Assembly (NCBI RefSeq): GCF_048077055.1
Contig: NZ_CP182236.1
Coordinates: forward strand, 124,001-188,000
DNA from: Egbenema bharatensis
Lineage (GTDB): Bacteria > Cyanobacteriota > Cyanobacteriia > Elainellales > Elainellaceae
Reading direction: 5' to 3'
Length of the DNA stretch: 64,000 nucleotides
The notes under the pieces were generated by a model, which had not been told where the DNA came from, did not search any database, and was given only the letters and a program-made list of their open reading frames with translations. Below, piece by piece: positions 48,212 through 55,793 of the stretch. Position numbers and translations under genes: made by a program. Numbering within the stretch: the stretch's first letter is position 1; each line of letters opens with the position of its first letter.

Positions 48212-49339
48212 ATGAACTCGATCGCAACCGCTCCACCTCTGGTTTCCCTCACTGCCGACCTCGGAACCTCCGCGTCCAAATTCTTCTATCGCCTCACGTC
48301 AGGACAAACGACTCCCCTCTGGATGGGTGCAGAAGTTGCAGACGGTTTAACGACAGCGGTGCTACCTAACCTCAACACGGGTGGTCGTCCTCAAGACAGC
48401 GCTTGGTTACAGTTGGAGCAACAGGTTGTCTTGATTGGAGAAGTAGCCAAGATGTTTCTAGATGCCAATAGCCTGACAGCCAACAAAGCCGAAAAAGCAG
48501 CCTACAAACTCGCAGCGGCATTGGGCATAATTGCAGAAAACGAGAAGCTGCCTAGCTCCTATGACGCGGTTATCTGGGTCCCCCTCCCCCTCACCGAGAT
48601 TAGAACCCGGGAGGAGATTGCCACCAGGCTGAGGACGATCGCCGAACAAGGCTTTGTCTTCCGAGGACAATCACAACAAGTTAAGCTCTCGCTCAAGTTT
48701 TTTCCAGAAGGCTTTGGGCTGTATCTCAATCGCAAGAAACAGCTAGATACGATCGGTCTTGCCATCGAGCAGCGACGCACTCTCATTGCCATGATGGGGC
48801 ACCGCAATCTTTCGATTCTTTGCTTCGAGGGCGGCTCCCTCAAGACCGCGTTGTCAAATTCTGATGGTCCTGGTTTTTGGTCTGCCTTTGAGAAAGCGGC
48901 GCGCTCAGTCGGGGTCACTCCTGCCGACTACCCAGCACTGCTCGCTGCTCTTACAACCGGACAGACGCAGCAAATTTCTCAGGTGCGAGCGGGACTCTAT
49001 GACTTTGCCCCAATGGCTGAGGCAGTCCGGCAGACCTATTGGCAGGCGGTCAGCATCTACCTGCAAGATAATCTGCTCAAGCAGCTTGCTGAGCGTTCGG
49101 TTGATATTATCGTCAGTGGTGGGGCTGCCTCGGTGCTGCGGCAAACGATTCATCAGTACTTTGAGCAGTTGGGACTGGGCCAACAAGTCTACTTTGCTGA
49201 CCAAATGCAGGAACGGCTCGCAGAGGTGGTCAGCCAACTGCCAGAAGCCAATTTCAACCCCACGTTGCCGCTACGCATGGCAGATGGTTACGGCTTGTTT
49301 CAGGGATTGATGGGCAAGTCGAGTCAGATTGCGGTGTAG
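48212..49339 (+). CDS. ParM/StbA-type plasmid-segregation actin
   Basis: A 375-residue actin-fold ATPase. It has the phosphate-1 loop TADLGTSASKFFYRL, an internal phosphate-2-like region (IAMMGHRNLSILCFEGG) and the adenosine-side glycine motif IIVSGGAASVL, followed by MADGYGLFQGL. These match ParM/StbA-like proteins that polymerise to separate plasmid copies. It is followed by a probable adaptor and a third small gene in the same direction. ATG 48212 follows an AGGTAAC ribosome site. Confidence 0.85.
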   Translation: MNSIATAPPLVSLTADLGTSASKFFYRLTSGQTTPLWMGAEVADGLTTAVLPNLNTGGRPQDSAWLQLEQQVVLIGEVAKMFLDANSLTANKAEKAAYKLAAALGIIAENEKLPSSYDAVIWVPLPLTEIRTREEIATRLRTIAEQGFVFRGQSQQVKLSLKFFPEGFGLYLNRKKQLDTIGLAIEQRRTLIAMMGHRNLSILCFEGGSLKTALSNSDGPGFWSAFEKAARSVGVTPADYPALLAALTTGQTQQISQVRAGLYDFAPMAEAVRQTYWQAVSIYLQDNLLKQLAERSVDIIVSGGAASVLRQTIHQYFEQLGLGQQVYFADQMQERLAEVVSQLPEANFNPTLPLRMADGYGLFQGLMGKSSQIAV

Positions 49340-49368
49340 TTGTTTTGTATTGTAAGGAGCCAGGATAG

Positions 49369-49908
49369 ATGCCTCGTAAACCCCAGCCGCCCAAAGAGGA
49401 ACGTCAACGGATTCAGTTTGCCTACAATGCCGATGTCGATTCTCCCACGGGCGTGCTTTTCCAATATCTGATCAAGAACGAACGGGCCCGCAGCCGCGAG
49501 GGCAAACACAAGGGGATCGATGCCATCAGTGCCTTCTGGAAGCCGTTCGCCTATCAAGAACAAGGACAACTGAGTGAGGAAGAACTCAAGGCGATCGCCC
49601 GTGAGTCGATCGAGCTGTTGAACCGTCAGATGATCTTGATCAGCGATACCTTTGAGATCGCCTCTCCTACTGCGGCTGCAATGGACCTCAAACAAGAGAT
49701 CCGCCAAGCCGTCACTCAGGCGGTGACAGAAACCGTTCAGCAGTTGGCAGCGAGTGGCAAGCTGGTGAGCGGGGCAGCCGCAGAGTCAGCCGGGACACCG
49801 CCCGGACGGATACCAACAGGCAGTGATCTGGACGACAGCGAAGGGGTAGACTTTGATGAGGATGCCCTGCTGGGAACCCTACTGGATGATGCCACCATTG
49901 CCGCATAA
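49369..49908 (+). CDS. Putative partition adaptor (ParR/StbB-like position)
   Basis: A 179-residue protein, 29 bases after parM. The N-terminal half is basic (MPRKPQPPKEERQRIQF) and helical (GIDAISAFWKPFAYQ), which would suit DNA binding. The C-terminal part is acidic (SDLDDSEGVDFDEDALLG) and could contact the actin. ParR proteins diverge widely and I base the role on position and charge pattern only. The middle contains TQAVTETVQQL, a likely coiled coil. Confidence 0.6.
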   Translation: MPRKPQPPKEERQRIQFAYNADVDSPTGVLFQYLIKNERARSREGKHKGIDAISAFWKPFAYQEQGQLSEEELKAIARESIELLNRQMILISDTFEIASPTAAAMDLKQEIRQAVTQAVTETVQQLAASGKLVSGAAAESAGTPPGRIPTGSDLDDSEGVDFDEDALLGTLLDDATIAA

Positions 49909-49939
49909 GTCGGAACGAATTCTTTGACAGAACTAGTCT

Positions 49940-50365
49940 ATGGCAGCAGCAAAACCGAAAGAACCCGAAAACGAAGCAGGCAAGCACGCCCGACAGCAGT
50001 ACCTGGAGCAGGCACGGCGCGTCATCGGTGAAGCGAACCTCGATTACTCTGCCCTCTACCAACGCTTTGCCCAGAATGATTGGGCAGCCATTAAGCTGGA
50101 TGACACCGTTGCACTGACCGCACTGAAGGCAGGATACTCACCGAAAGAAGTGGTAGGTATCCTGCATCAGAGTCCCTATTTACAGCATCAGGTGCATGTC
50201 AACAAAGTGCCCTTAGCACCCATGAGCCAGTATGTGCGATCGACTGTGATGAAGGCGGTGCAGCGATTGGAGAAGGTTCAGGGAGTGCAGAAGACTCAGG
50301 GGCGTTCACGTAGTGTTCCCGATGGGAAATCAACTCAACGGAAACCTGGAATGGAAGTAGAGTAA
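49940..50365 (+). CDS. Small plasmid protein sharing a module with the relaxase C-terminus
   Basis: A 141-residue basic protein with a charged N-terminus (AAAKPKEPENEAGKHA) and a basic C-terminal tail. The core, LDDTVALTALKAGYSPKEVV then LHQSPYLQ and YVRSTV, lines up with the last 70 residues of the relaxase (LDYLVGRNAFENGHNQKEIA, GSPYVKQ, YVSQTV). A shared DNA- or protein-binding module is therefore likely. It follows parM and its neighbour in one direction, so it may belong to partition or mobilisation. Confidence 0.65.
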   Translation: MAAAKPKEPENEAGKHARQQYLEQARRVIGEANLDYSALYQRFAQNDWAAIKLDDTVALTALKAGYSPKEVVGILHQSPYLQHQVHVNKVPLAPMSQYVRSTVMKAVQRLEKVQGVQKTQGRSRSVPDGKSTQRKPGMEVE

Positions 50366-50437
50366 ATCCGCTTGAATATATCCCTTTGAGAAATAGCGAT
50401 TGGTTCCCGTCCATCTGCCAACCTGAATTGATGAGTG

Positions 50438-50740
50438 TCAGCTACGGCGTACTTTCTTGTTGGAGAGCAGCATGGCTTGATAAGCTTCGATCGCTCTGTG
50501 ATGTGCTTGTGGATCATTGATATTCTGAAGCCAATCCATAATCAAGGGAACGTTGTAGAGAACAACTTTGGAATTGACTCTAATCCAATGAATATCTTCG
50601 CATAGGATTCCTGAAAGGCGATATTTCTTGAGGGTGTCTCCAGAGAGACCTGTTAGCTTTGAAATCTCCCGCTTCTTGACAAAGTGAAATGGCTCACGAC
50701 TTTGTGATGAATGTCCTGCCGATTGATTAGATGGACGCAT
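50438..50740 (-). CDS. Excisionase-like small DNA-binding protein
   Basis: A 100-residue protein with a MerR/excisionase-like helix-turn-helix: KKREISKLTGLSGDTLKKYR, then HWIRVNSKVVLYNVPLI and MDWLQN. Such proteins bend DNA at attachment sites and direct integrases towards excision. It is on the same strand as the integrase about 800 bases away, which supports a recombination-direction role. It converges with the gene at 49940-50365. Confidence 0.7.
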   Translation of the reverse strand: MRPSNQSAGHSSQSREPFHFVKKREISKLTGLSGDTLKKYRLSGILCEDIHWIRVNSKVVLYNVPLIMDWLQNINDPQAHHRAIEAYQAMLLSNKKVRRS

Positions 50741-51339
50741 AAAGCCTCTGTTTCAGTTGCTTAATTTCTGTCAGTTGAGCGCAGCAAAAAATTAATGAGA
50801 TTTAGCCTGTAGCTTGCTCGTGCTCTGTAATAAAACTAAATTGACTGTCTCTATTCCTTTTCTACAAACTGATAGAATGCAACCTGCTTAATTTTTTGGC
50901 ACTAGCTTGACAATTTATCCTTACTCTCACAGCTCTTGGCACTAACCTTGAATCTAAGAACTACAGCTTATTTTTAAAGTGGATAAAATTGGTTAAAATT
51001 TAATCCATTTGGTTATAGAAAGATGGTATCAATCAACTATCGCAACGTCAACTCGTTGAGGGTTAAGTTTTTGAACCGAAAGCTCTATCAATTAAGAAGG
51101 TTCTTGTACCAGAGCTTGTTCTGGTTGCTTATTTCTAACCAGCCAGAATTATTTCTAACCAAATTTATCCTTTGATCTCGGTTCTCACGATCACCAATAG
51201 AGTCATAGTTTCCGGAATTCACACCAGTCCGAGCAATTGCAGTAGGGCGAGTGATTGATTAGCTATTGGAGCGAACGCAAAGCTACAGCCTACAGCTAGG
51301 AGAACTACTAAGGAGAACGATCGCCCCTTAATAAGTTGA
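50741..51339. other. Intergenic stretch with short AT-rich repeats, no gene seen
   Basis: About 600 bases between the excisionase-like gene and the small ORF after the integrase. I see no convincing coding sequence. It contains scattered GGTTA/TAACC motifs (for example GGTTAAAATT and TTGGTTATAG near 50990-51020) and two copies of TTATTTCTAACCA near 51129 and 51150. It may hold the promoter of the excisionase-like gene and protein-binding sites. Confidence 0.5.
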
Positions 51340-51504
51340 CTATGAACGTCGCTGCCAATGTTGAATTTCAGATAAGGCTCTCGCAATCTGCTCTGAACTG
51401 ACTTTGGGTAGCCGATTGCTGATGTAGTCCTCGAAGATTCCGGTTTGTTCACTGAAATCTTCGTCCGTTGCACCCCCATTGCAGGACAGCGAGAAAGGAA
51501 GCAC
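51340..51504 (-). CDS. Possible small protein after the integrase
   Basis: A 54-residue frame from GTG 51504, preceded by AAAGGGA. It starts 32 bases after the integrase stop, on the same strand. The sequence is protein-like and helical (FSEQTGIFEDYISNRLPK, then SSEQIARALSEIQHWQRR), more so than the overlapping longer frame in another phase. No family is recognised and it could be spurious. Confidence 0.35.
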   Translation of the reverse strand: MLPFSLSCNGGATDEDFSEQTGIFEDYISNRLPKVSSEQIARALSEIQHWQRRS

Positions 51505-51535
51505 TGCTCCCTTTCCCTACCAGTAGATGATTCTA

Positions 51536-52690
51536 TCAGGAGAGGTCAGGTGGTCTCAGATTCGTGAAGTTCGTTGCCCCATAGTGCTTGTCAATCATCT
51601 TCGCACTCGTGCCAGTCCATCGACCGATCGCTGTGCTGTTGATTCCTGCTTCAATACAAAGGCTGATGAAGGTATGGCGGGTCTGATAGCTCTTGCGATA
51701 CTCAATCCCACATTTCTTCAAAATTGCCTTCCAAGCCCGATTCAAGAAATTATGCTGGTCGAGGAATTTCCCTCTCGGACTTTTAAAGAGAGAGGCATCG
51801 GGGTTGACTTGGGCAGGTTTGATAGTGTCGAGGATGGCTTGGAGTTCTGGTGAGATCGGAAAGTCACGCCTTTTCTGGGTCTTCAACCCTTCCTTCCGAA
51901 CTAAGCCATCCTCAGAAATCACCACTGATTCTCGAAACTTAACGGCACTGCTGGTGATGTGTTTCCACTTGAGGGCAATCGCCTCTGAAGGGCGGCATCC
52001 TGTAAAAAACAGGAACCGAACGTAGTTGGTGTAATGGCGATAGTAGCGATCGGTCTCAAACGCCTGAATAATGCGATCGCGTTCCTCTTTGGTAAAGGGA
52101 TTGATATCCTCATCTTCACTCAAGCCTTTGGGAGCCTTGATCTTCATGCTGACGAAAGGATTCGTATCAATTAGCCCATCTTCTACTGCCCAGTTGCAGC
52201 AGGCTTTCAAGTAATTCAGGCAGCGTTTTGCCGCATCCAGCGTGAGATTTTCGAGTAGGTAGTCGCGGATCAGCAAAGCGTCATTCAAAGAACGAGCGGG
52301 CAGGCGGTTAATGTGGTTACGGCACTTGATGTAGTCCTTGACATAGGTGCTAGGACTGATCTGGGGCTTCTTAAACTCGCTGTACTTTGCCCAAAGCTCG
52401 TCTAACTGCGGCTTGGCTTTGGTAGTAGGTGTAGTGGGTGTAACTGTACTGAGAGCAGATTGGGGTTTGTACTTTTCGAGGGTGGGATCAAGCCGCTCGT
52501 AAAGGATATCCTTTTCGATTTCCGCTGCTTTCAATTCAGCCAGTTTTCGATTGGCAACGGTATCAGGCAGTCCCAGCGTTACATAGTGACGCTTGCCACC
52601 ATAGCTGAAGCGAAGCTGGAGGCGATCGTGGGTGTTGATGATAGAGACAGAACCTTTGGAGGCTCGACCCGTAGGCGTTCTGGAGAACAT
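51536..52690 (-). CDS. Tyrosine-type site-specific integrase
   Basis: A 384-residue phage-type integrase. The N-terminal part (LQLRFSYGGKRHYVTLGLP) is an arm-binding domain of the kind found in prophage integrases, followed by a core-binding SAM-like region (FKKPQISPSTYVKDYIK). The catalytic domain has the first Arg in FTGCRPSEAIALKW, the second Arg/His in YQTRHTFISL, the later position in IGRWTGTS and the nucleophilic Tyr in DKHYG. It should recombine the element with a tRNA-Phe site, because a 42-bp tRNA-Phe fragment lies about 185 bases upstream of its start. It is intact by inspection. Confidence 0.93.
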   Translation of the reverse strand: MFSRTPTGRASKGSVSIINTHDRLQLRFSYGGKRHYVTLGLPDTVANRKLAELKAAEIEKDILYERLDPTLEKYKPQSALSTVTPTTPTTKAKPQLDELWAKYSEFKKPQISPSTYVKDYIKCRNHINRLPARSLNDALLIRDYLLENLTLDAAKRCLNYLKACCNWAVEDGLIDTNPFVSMKIKAPKGLSEDEDINPFTKEERDRIIQAFETDRYYRHYTNYVRFLFFTGCRPSEAIALKWKHITSSAVKFRESVVISEDGLVRKEGLKTQKRRDFPISPELQAILDTIKPAQVNPDASLFKSPRGKFLDQHNFLNRAWKAILKKCGIEYRKSYQTRHTFISLCIEAGINSTAIGRWTGTSAKMIDKHYGATNFTNLRPPDLS

Positions 52691-52731
52691 CGTCCTCTCC
52701 TTTTCCTAGTGGCTAGTTACGTTATAGCACC

Positions 52732-52764
52732 TCCACCACTTCCACCAGTTTTCCACCAGTTTTT
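52732..52764. repeat. Short tandem repeats left of the attachment core
   Basis: TCCACCA occurs three times in tandem (52732, 52741, 52752); the last two are 11-bp units TCCACCAGTTT. They lie between the integrase start and the tRNA-Phe core. Direct repeats in this place are often arm-type integrase binding sites; here that is inference. Confidence 0.55.
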
Positions 52765-52875
52765 GCCCCAAAGTCCCCCAAAAGCCCCCAAAAAATTGAC
52801 CCAAGATCTCCGGCAAGGAAATCTTGGGTAAGCTAAAACCCTTGCTAGCCGTAGCTTTTCTTGATTTGCTTTGAA

Positions 52876-52917
52876 TGCCAGGAGGCGGACTTGAACCGCC
52901 GACACGAGGATTTTCAG
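52876..52917 (-). other. Attachment-site core: 3' half of tRNA-Phe(GAA)
   Basis: On the minus strand these 42 bases read from CTGAAAATCC (anticodon loop with GAA) through the T-arm GGCGGTTCAAGTCCGCC to the acceptor end TCCTGGCA. This is the 3' half of a tRNA-Phe. The 5' half does not precede it, so it is not a working tRNA gene. Such fragments are carried by elements that integrate into tRNA genes. With the integrase next to it and repeats on both sides it is best read as attP, or a junction of two elements. Confidence 0.82.
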
Positions 52918-52978
52918 ACCTATGCACATAAAAACAGAATCCTCAACAGAAAAGGAATTCAGCCATTATGCCAAAGCC

Positions 52979-53000
52979 CTTGCTTAAAGCTTGCTTAAAA
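52979..53000. repeat. 11-bp tandem repeat right of the attachment core
   Basis: CTTGCTTAAAG at 52979-52989 is followed at once by CTTGCTTAAAA at 52990-53000. The pair lies about 60 bases from the tRNA-Phe core on the side away from the integrase. It may be a second set of arm sites. Confidence 0.6.
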
Positions 53001-53050
53001 CTGCTGATTGATTAGAAAAAATCTGAGTAGAGAAAATGCACTTTTTACCG

Positions 53051-53084
53051 AAAATCGATCGGCTCACCCTGGTAAACCGATCGA
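53051..53084 (-). terminator. Probable rho-independent terminator of the minus-strand operon
   Basis: TCGATCGG (53055-53062) pairs perfectly with CCGATCGA (53077-53084), and on the minus strand the stem is followed by TTTT. It lies 30 bases after the last gene of the minus-strand block. The stem contains HIP1-like sequence, which occurs often in this genome, so the call is moderate. Confidence 0.55.
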
Positions 53085-53113
53085 CTCGTAAACTCTTTCA
53101 CTGCAACAGAGAG

Positions 53114-53632
53114 TTACCCCTGTAGGATGCCCGCATTTGCCGTCAGCGTTCCCTCTGAGGAGAGGGTGAGGGGTAAGTGGTAGGTTTGGATGCCCTGCTG
53201 TAGGGTGGCAATTGTGGGGGCATTCAGGAGGGATGCGATCGATAAATTCCAGAAGGCAACCAGATCGCCGGTTTCTCTGGAGAAGTCTGGATCGCGTCGT
53301 CTACCGAACAACGTCATGAGAGCGGTGGCGATCGTCGTATTCTGGGATTGCCCAATCAGTCCGAGCAACAGCATTTGATGAGCCTGGTAGAAGGCATCCC
53401 ACTGGGCAGCGGGTCGAGGCGGTTGGGGCGTGTGAGCCTGAGCAGTGGTTTGAATTTGGCTGACGATTTCAGAGGGTAACTCAGTTTGAGTTGAAATTTG
53501 CACAAAGTTACTGTTTCCCTGAATCACTAAGGGTTGCCATTCATCTGTAGGGCGAATGGCAGGAATTTGGGCGATCAACTCGTCATAAAGTTGATTGATG
53601 TTTGTTGGGGTTTCTGATTCAAAAACAATCAT
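53114..53632 (-). CDS. Unknown protein, last gene of minus-strand block
   Basis: A 172-residue protein not recognised. The N-terminal part is hydrophilic, with a proline-rich turn (AHTPQPPRPAAQWDAFYQAH), followed by a hydrophobic helical stretch (MLLLGLIGQSQNTTIATALM) and NLSIASLLNAPTIATLQQG. It starts at the end of the C1q-like gene (overlap of four bases), so it is coupled to it. It could be an assembly or attachment partner of that fibre-like protein. Confidence 0.72.
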   Translation of the reverse strand: MIVFESETPTNINQLYDELIAQIPAIRPTDEWQPLVIQGNSNFVQISTQTELPSEIVSQIQTTAQAHTPQPPRPAAQWDAFYQAHQMLLLGLIGQSQNTTIATALMTLFGRRRDPDFSRETGDLVAFWNLSIASLLNAPTIATLQQGIQTYHLPLTLSSEGTLTANAGILQG

Positions 53633-54252
53633 AGGAATAGTTGAGAAACAGCAAGGCTTGTGCCAGATGTAATTGATAAAGAAGCACCGCTATTTTGAAA
53701 GGCTGCCAATTCAATAAAATCACCATTGAAACAGCGATGAATCGCAGCACAGCATAAAGCTGGCGCAATCATTGCCGGTAGTCTAGATTCTGCCAATCGT
53801 GTCGTAGTGCTTCCTGATGTGCGATTAATTCGGGCAAGTCTCGCTGTCCCATTGCTGTTGTCCTGCCAGTATACCTGGGCAACAATTAAATAAATTCCAT
53901 CGTGGCGAATGGTGATTCTAGCAGGTGTAGAAACGTTTAACATGAATAGTTCACTACTCACCAGAGGGTGATGAGCTGTTTCACTCCAATTGATTGGAGT
54001 TACAACATTATTTGGAATTGCTTGGTCAGATCCTCTAAGTCCTTTAGCGTGAAAAAATCGTGGCTTGTAATCAAACCCATTTTTAGCATCGTTGATGATG
54101 ACTTCAGGGTTTTGTGAATTCGTGTCAGTGGGAATGGTGGCAAACCCTAACATCGGTAAGACTGAAGCACCATTTGGCTGTGTGATAAGCGATCGTCCAA
54201 AGGCAGAAGTTTCAAGCTGTGGTGGAATTGGTGGAGGGTTGCTGATTGGCAT
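53629..54252 (-). CDS. Protein with C1q-like jelly-roll head, fibre-type
   Basis: A 207-residue protein. The C-terminal 120 residues have the strand order of C1q/TNF-like heads: TPARITIRHDGIYLIVAQVY, then RLARINR, HRCFNGDFIELAAFQNSG and LAVSQLFL. Such heads trimerise and occur at the tips of phage fibres and on some bacterial surface proteins. The N-terminus is proline-rich (PISNPPPIPPQLE) and may anchor it. It lies between the membrane-type 512-residue protein and a small unknown protein, all coupled. A receptor-binding or surface role is inferred. Confidence 0.68.
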   Translation of the reverse strand: MPISNPPPIPPQLETSAFGRSLITQPNGASVLPMLGFATIPTDTNSQNPEVIINDAKNGFDYKPRFFHAKGLRGSDQAIPNNVVTPINWSETAHHPLVSSELFMLNVSTPARITIRHDGIYLIVAQVYWQDNSNGTARLARINRTSGSTTTRLAESRLPAMIAPALCCAAIHRCFNGDFIELAAFQNSGASLSITSGTSLAVSQLFL

Positions 54253-54254
54253 AA

Positions 54255-55793
54255 TTAAATTCCTGCTAACGGTGACAGTTGACGAACGATCTCAAACTCC
54301 TCTGGCTCCTCGTCAGTCCAGAGATCAAAACGGATGCTCTGCTCATCCCAGGTGTTCCCGTCAATATCGACTCGCCCTTCCCGATCGCGTGAGGGAATGC
54401 GAATCAGCATAGAGCCGGTTGCAGGGTAGAGCATTGTGGGGGACTTCCTTAAGCGTGGGTCTCGTTCCTTTTCCTCAGATACGCTCAACGTTACCAGTTC
54501 AGCGGTAGAGAGGTCTAAGAGGTCTTTGAGCTTCAGCTCTGCCTCTTGGGGAGTAGCTCCATAGACCGCCATCTGACGGCCGTTATCGAGGTTTGCTGTG
54601 GCTCTAAATTTGCCCCAGGTGTAGAACTTGGCAGCCCGCTTGATTTGGTTCCAGCTCAGGTTGGGTTTGGGGTCAGGGATGGCATAGGTGGCTGATTTGA
54701 TTGGGCCTTCCCGGCGATAGAAGGGAGGGCGTTCAACGCTCTTAAAGATGATAGTGAGTTTACGGCGCTGGGTCTTAGCTCTGACCCAATCGGTTTCTGG
54801 GGCCCCCACAATTTGCCCTACATCGCGGTTCTGAATTGTGCGATAGCTGTTGAGGTAGGTTTGGATCTCGGTTTGTACCTCTTCCTCTGCCCCGGCAAAG
54901 GTTGCCACCTCACCCTCAACCCGACTATCGGGCTGGATGGTAACGACGCGCTCTTGTCCAGCGGCCAGCTTGTTTCCTGCCTTCGCCTGGGCAATGGCTG
55001 AATCGAACTCAGACGCGATTAGATAACCTGCCTCGGTGAAGCTATCCCACGCCTCATCAAAAAATTCTTCCCAGAATGCCTGAGCGGTGGGAGGGAGTTC
55101 TTCCAGTGCATTCTCAAACTGTTCAGCAAAGGAGATATTTGGTTCTCCCTCATTCCCCCAATAATGCTTAATAAATTTGGCTGTTTCTTCTCCGAATACT
55201 GTTCTCAACATTGATTCAGGCGCATTCTTTAAGAATCGCCTTGTCCCCATGTAAGCGTTAATCACAGCCCGGTTTGCTAGTGAGCCAAGGGTGACGCGAA
55301 CCGCGCTCTGAAAGTAACTACCAATCTCCTCCAATGCCTCTGGGAGGACGTTGGATGCGATCGCCTTTGCCAGGGCCGCTCCCCCAATCACTGGGCAGAT
55401 GTAGGCGATACCATAGCCAACGGCGATGGTAGAGAGCCAGCCAAACGTTCCCCCAAACGCCCCCCCCCAGGCGGCGGCGATGCCAATATTTTGGGCTGAG
55501 ATTGCGGCCAGTAGTTGTTCGTCTGTAGCATTCCAGTTGAAGTTCCAGACCTGTTGCCACCGGGCAATCAGCCAGCCAAACACGGCGGACACAGAAAAGG
55601 ATACTCCCCCCACGATCGCAGATAGAAAGCCCAGTAATCGCCCCCCCAGGTTGAGGATTCTGTTAATAATCCCCCCACTCTCCTGGGATTGAGACAGGTT
55701 CCTGAGATTGATTTTCCTGACTCCGTTCTGCACAAGGCCGCTACGAGTGGCACGGCTGATTAAATTATTGGCAGCAATTGTAATCCCAGCCAT
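54255..55793 (-). CDS. Large protein with hydrophobic N-terminal third, unknown
   Basis: A 512-residue protein. Residues 45-75 (LGGRLLGFLSAIVGGVSFSV) and about 100-150 (GGAFGGTFGWLSTIAVGYGI, AYICPVIGGAALAKAIA) are hydrophobic and glycine-rich, suggesting membrane insertion. The rest is soluble, with a basic strand-rich C-terminal half (RRKLTIIFKSVERPPFYRRE). It starts on the stop of the 603-residue gene (TAATG). I recognise no family. In a particle-forming element it could be a membrane, minor-coat or DNA-entry protein; this is a guess. Confidence 0.75.
   Translation of the reverse strand: MAGITIAANNLISRATRSGLVQNGVRKINLRNLSQSQESGGIINRILNLGGRLLGFLSAIVGGVSFSVSAVFGWLIARWQQVWNFNWNATDEQLLAAISAQNIGIAAAWGGAFGGTFGWLSTIAVGYGIAYICPVIGGAALAKAIASNVLPEALEEIGSYFQSAVRVTLGSLANRAVINAYMGTRRFLKNAPESMLRTVFGEETAKFIKHYWGNEGEPNISFAEQFENALEELPPTAQAFWEEFFDEAWDSFTEAGYLIASEFDSAIAQAKAGNKLAAGQERVVTIQPDSRVEGEVATFAGAEEEVQTEIQTYLNSYRTIQNRDVGQIVGAPETDWVRAKTQRRKLTIIFKSVERPPFYRREGPIKSATYAIPDPKPNLSWNQIKRAAKFYTWGKFRATANLDNGRQMAVYGATPQEAELKLKDLLDLSTAELVTLSVSEEKERDPRLRKSPTMLYPATGSMLIRIPSRDREGRVDIDGNTWDEQSIRFDLWTDEEPEEFEIVRQLSPLAGI

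Noticed and set aside
51219..51479. 86-codon minus-strand frame after the integrase
   Set aside because: An overlapping shorter frame (51340-51504) has more protein-like sequence; this one looks like its shadow plus a random hydrophobic stretch.
52876..52950. A complete functional tRNA-Phe gene
   Set aside because: Only the part from the anticodon loop to the 3' end is present; the D-arm and 5' acceptor strand are missing upstream on the minus strand.
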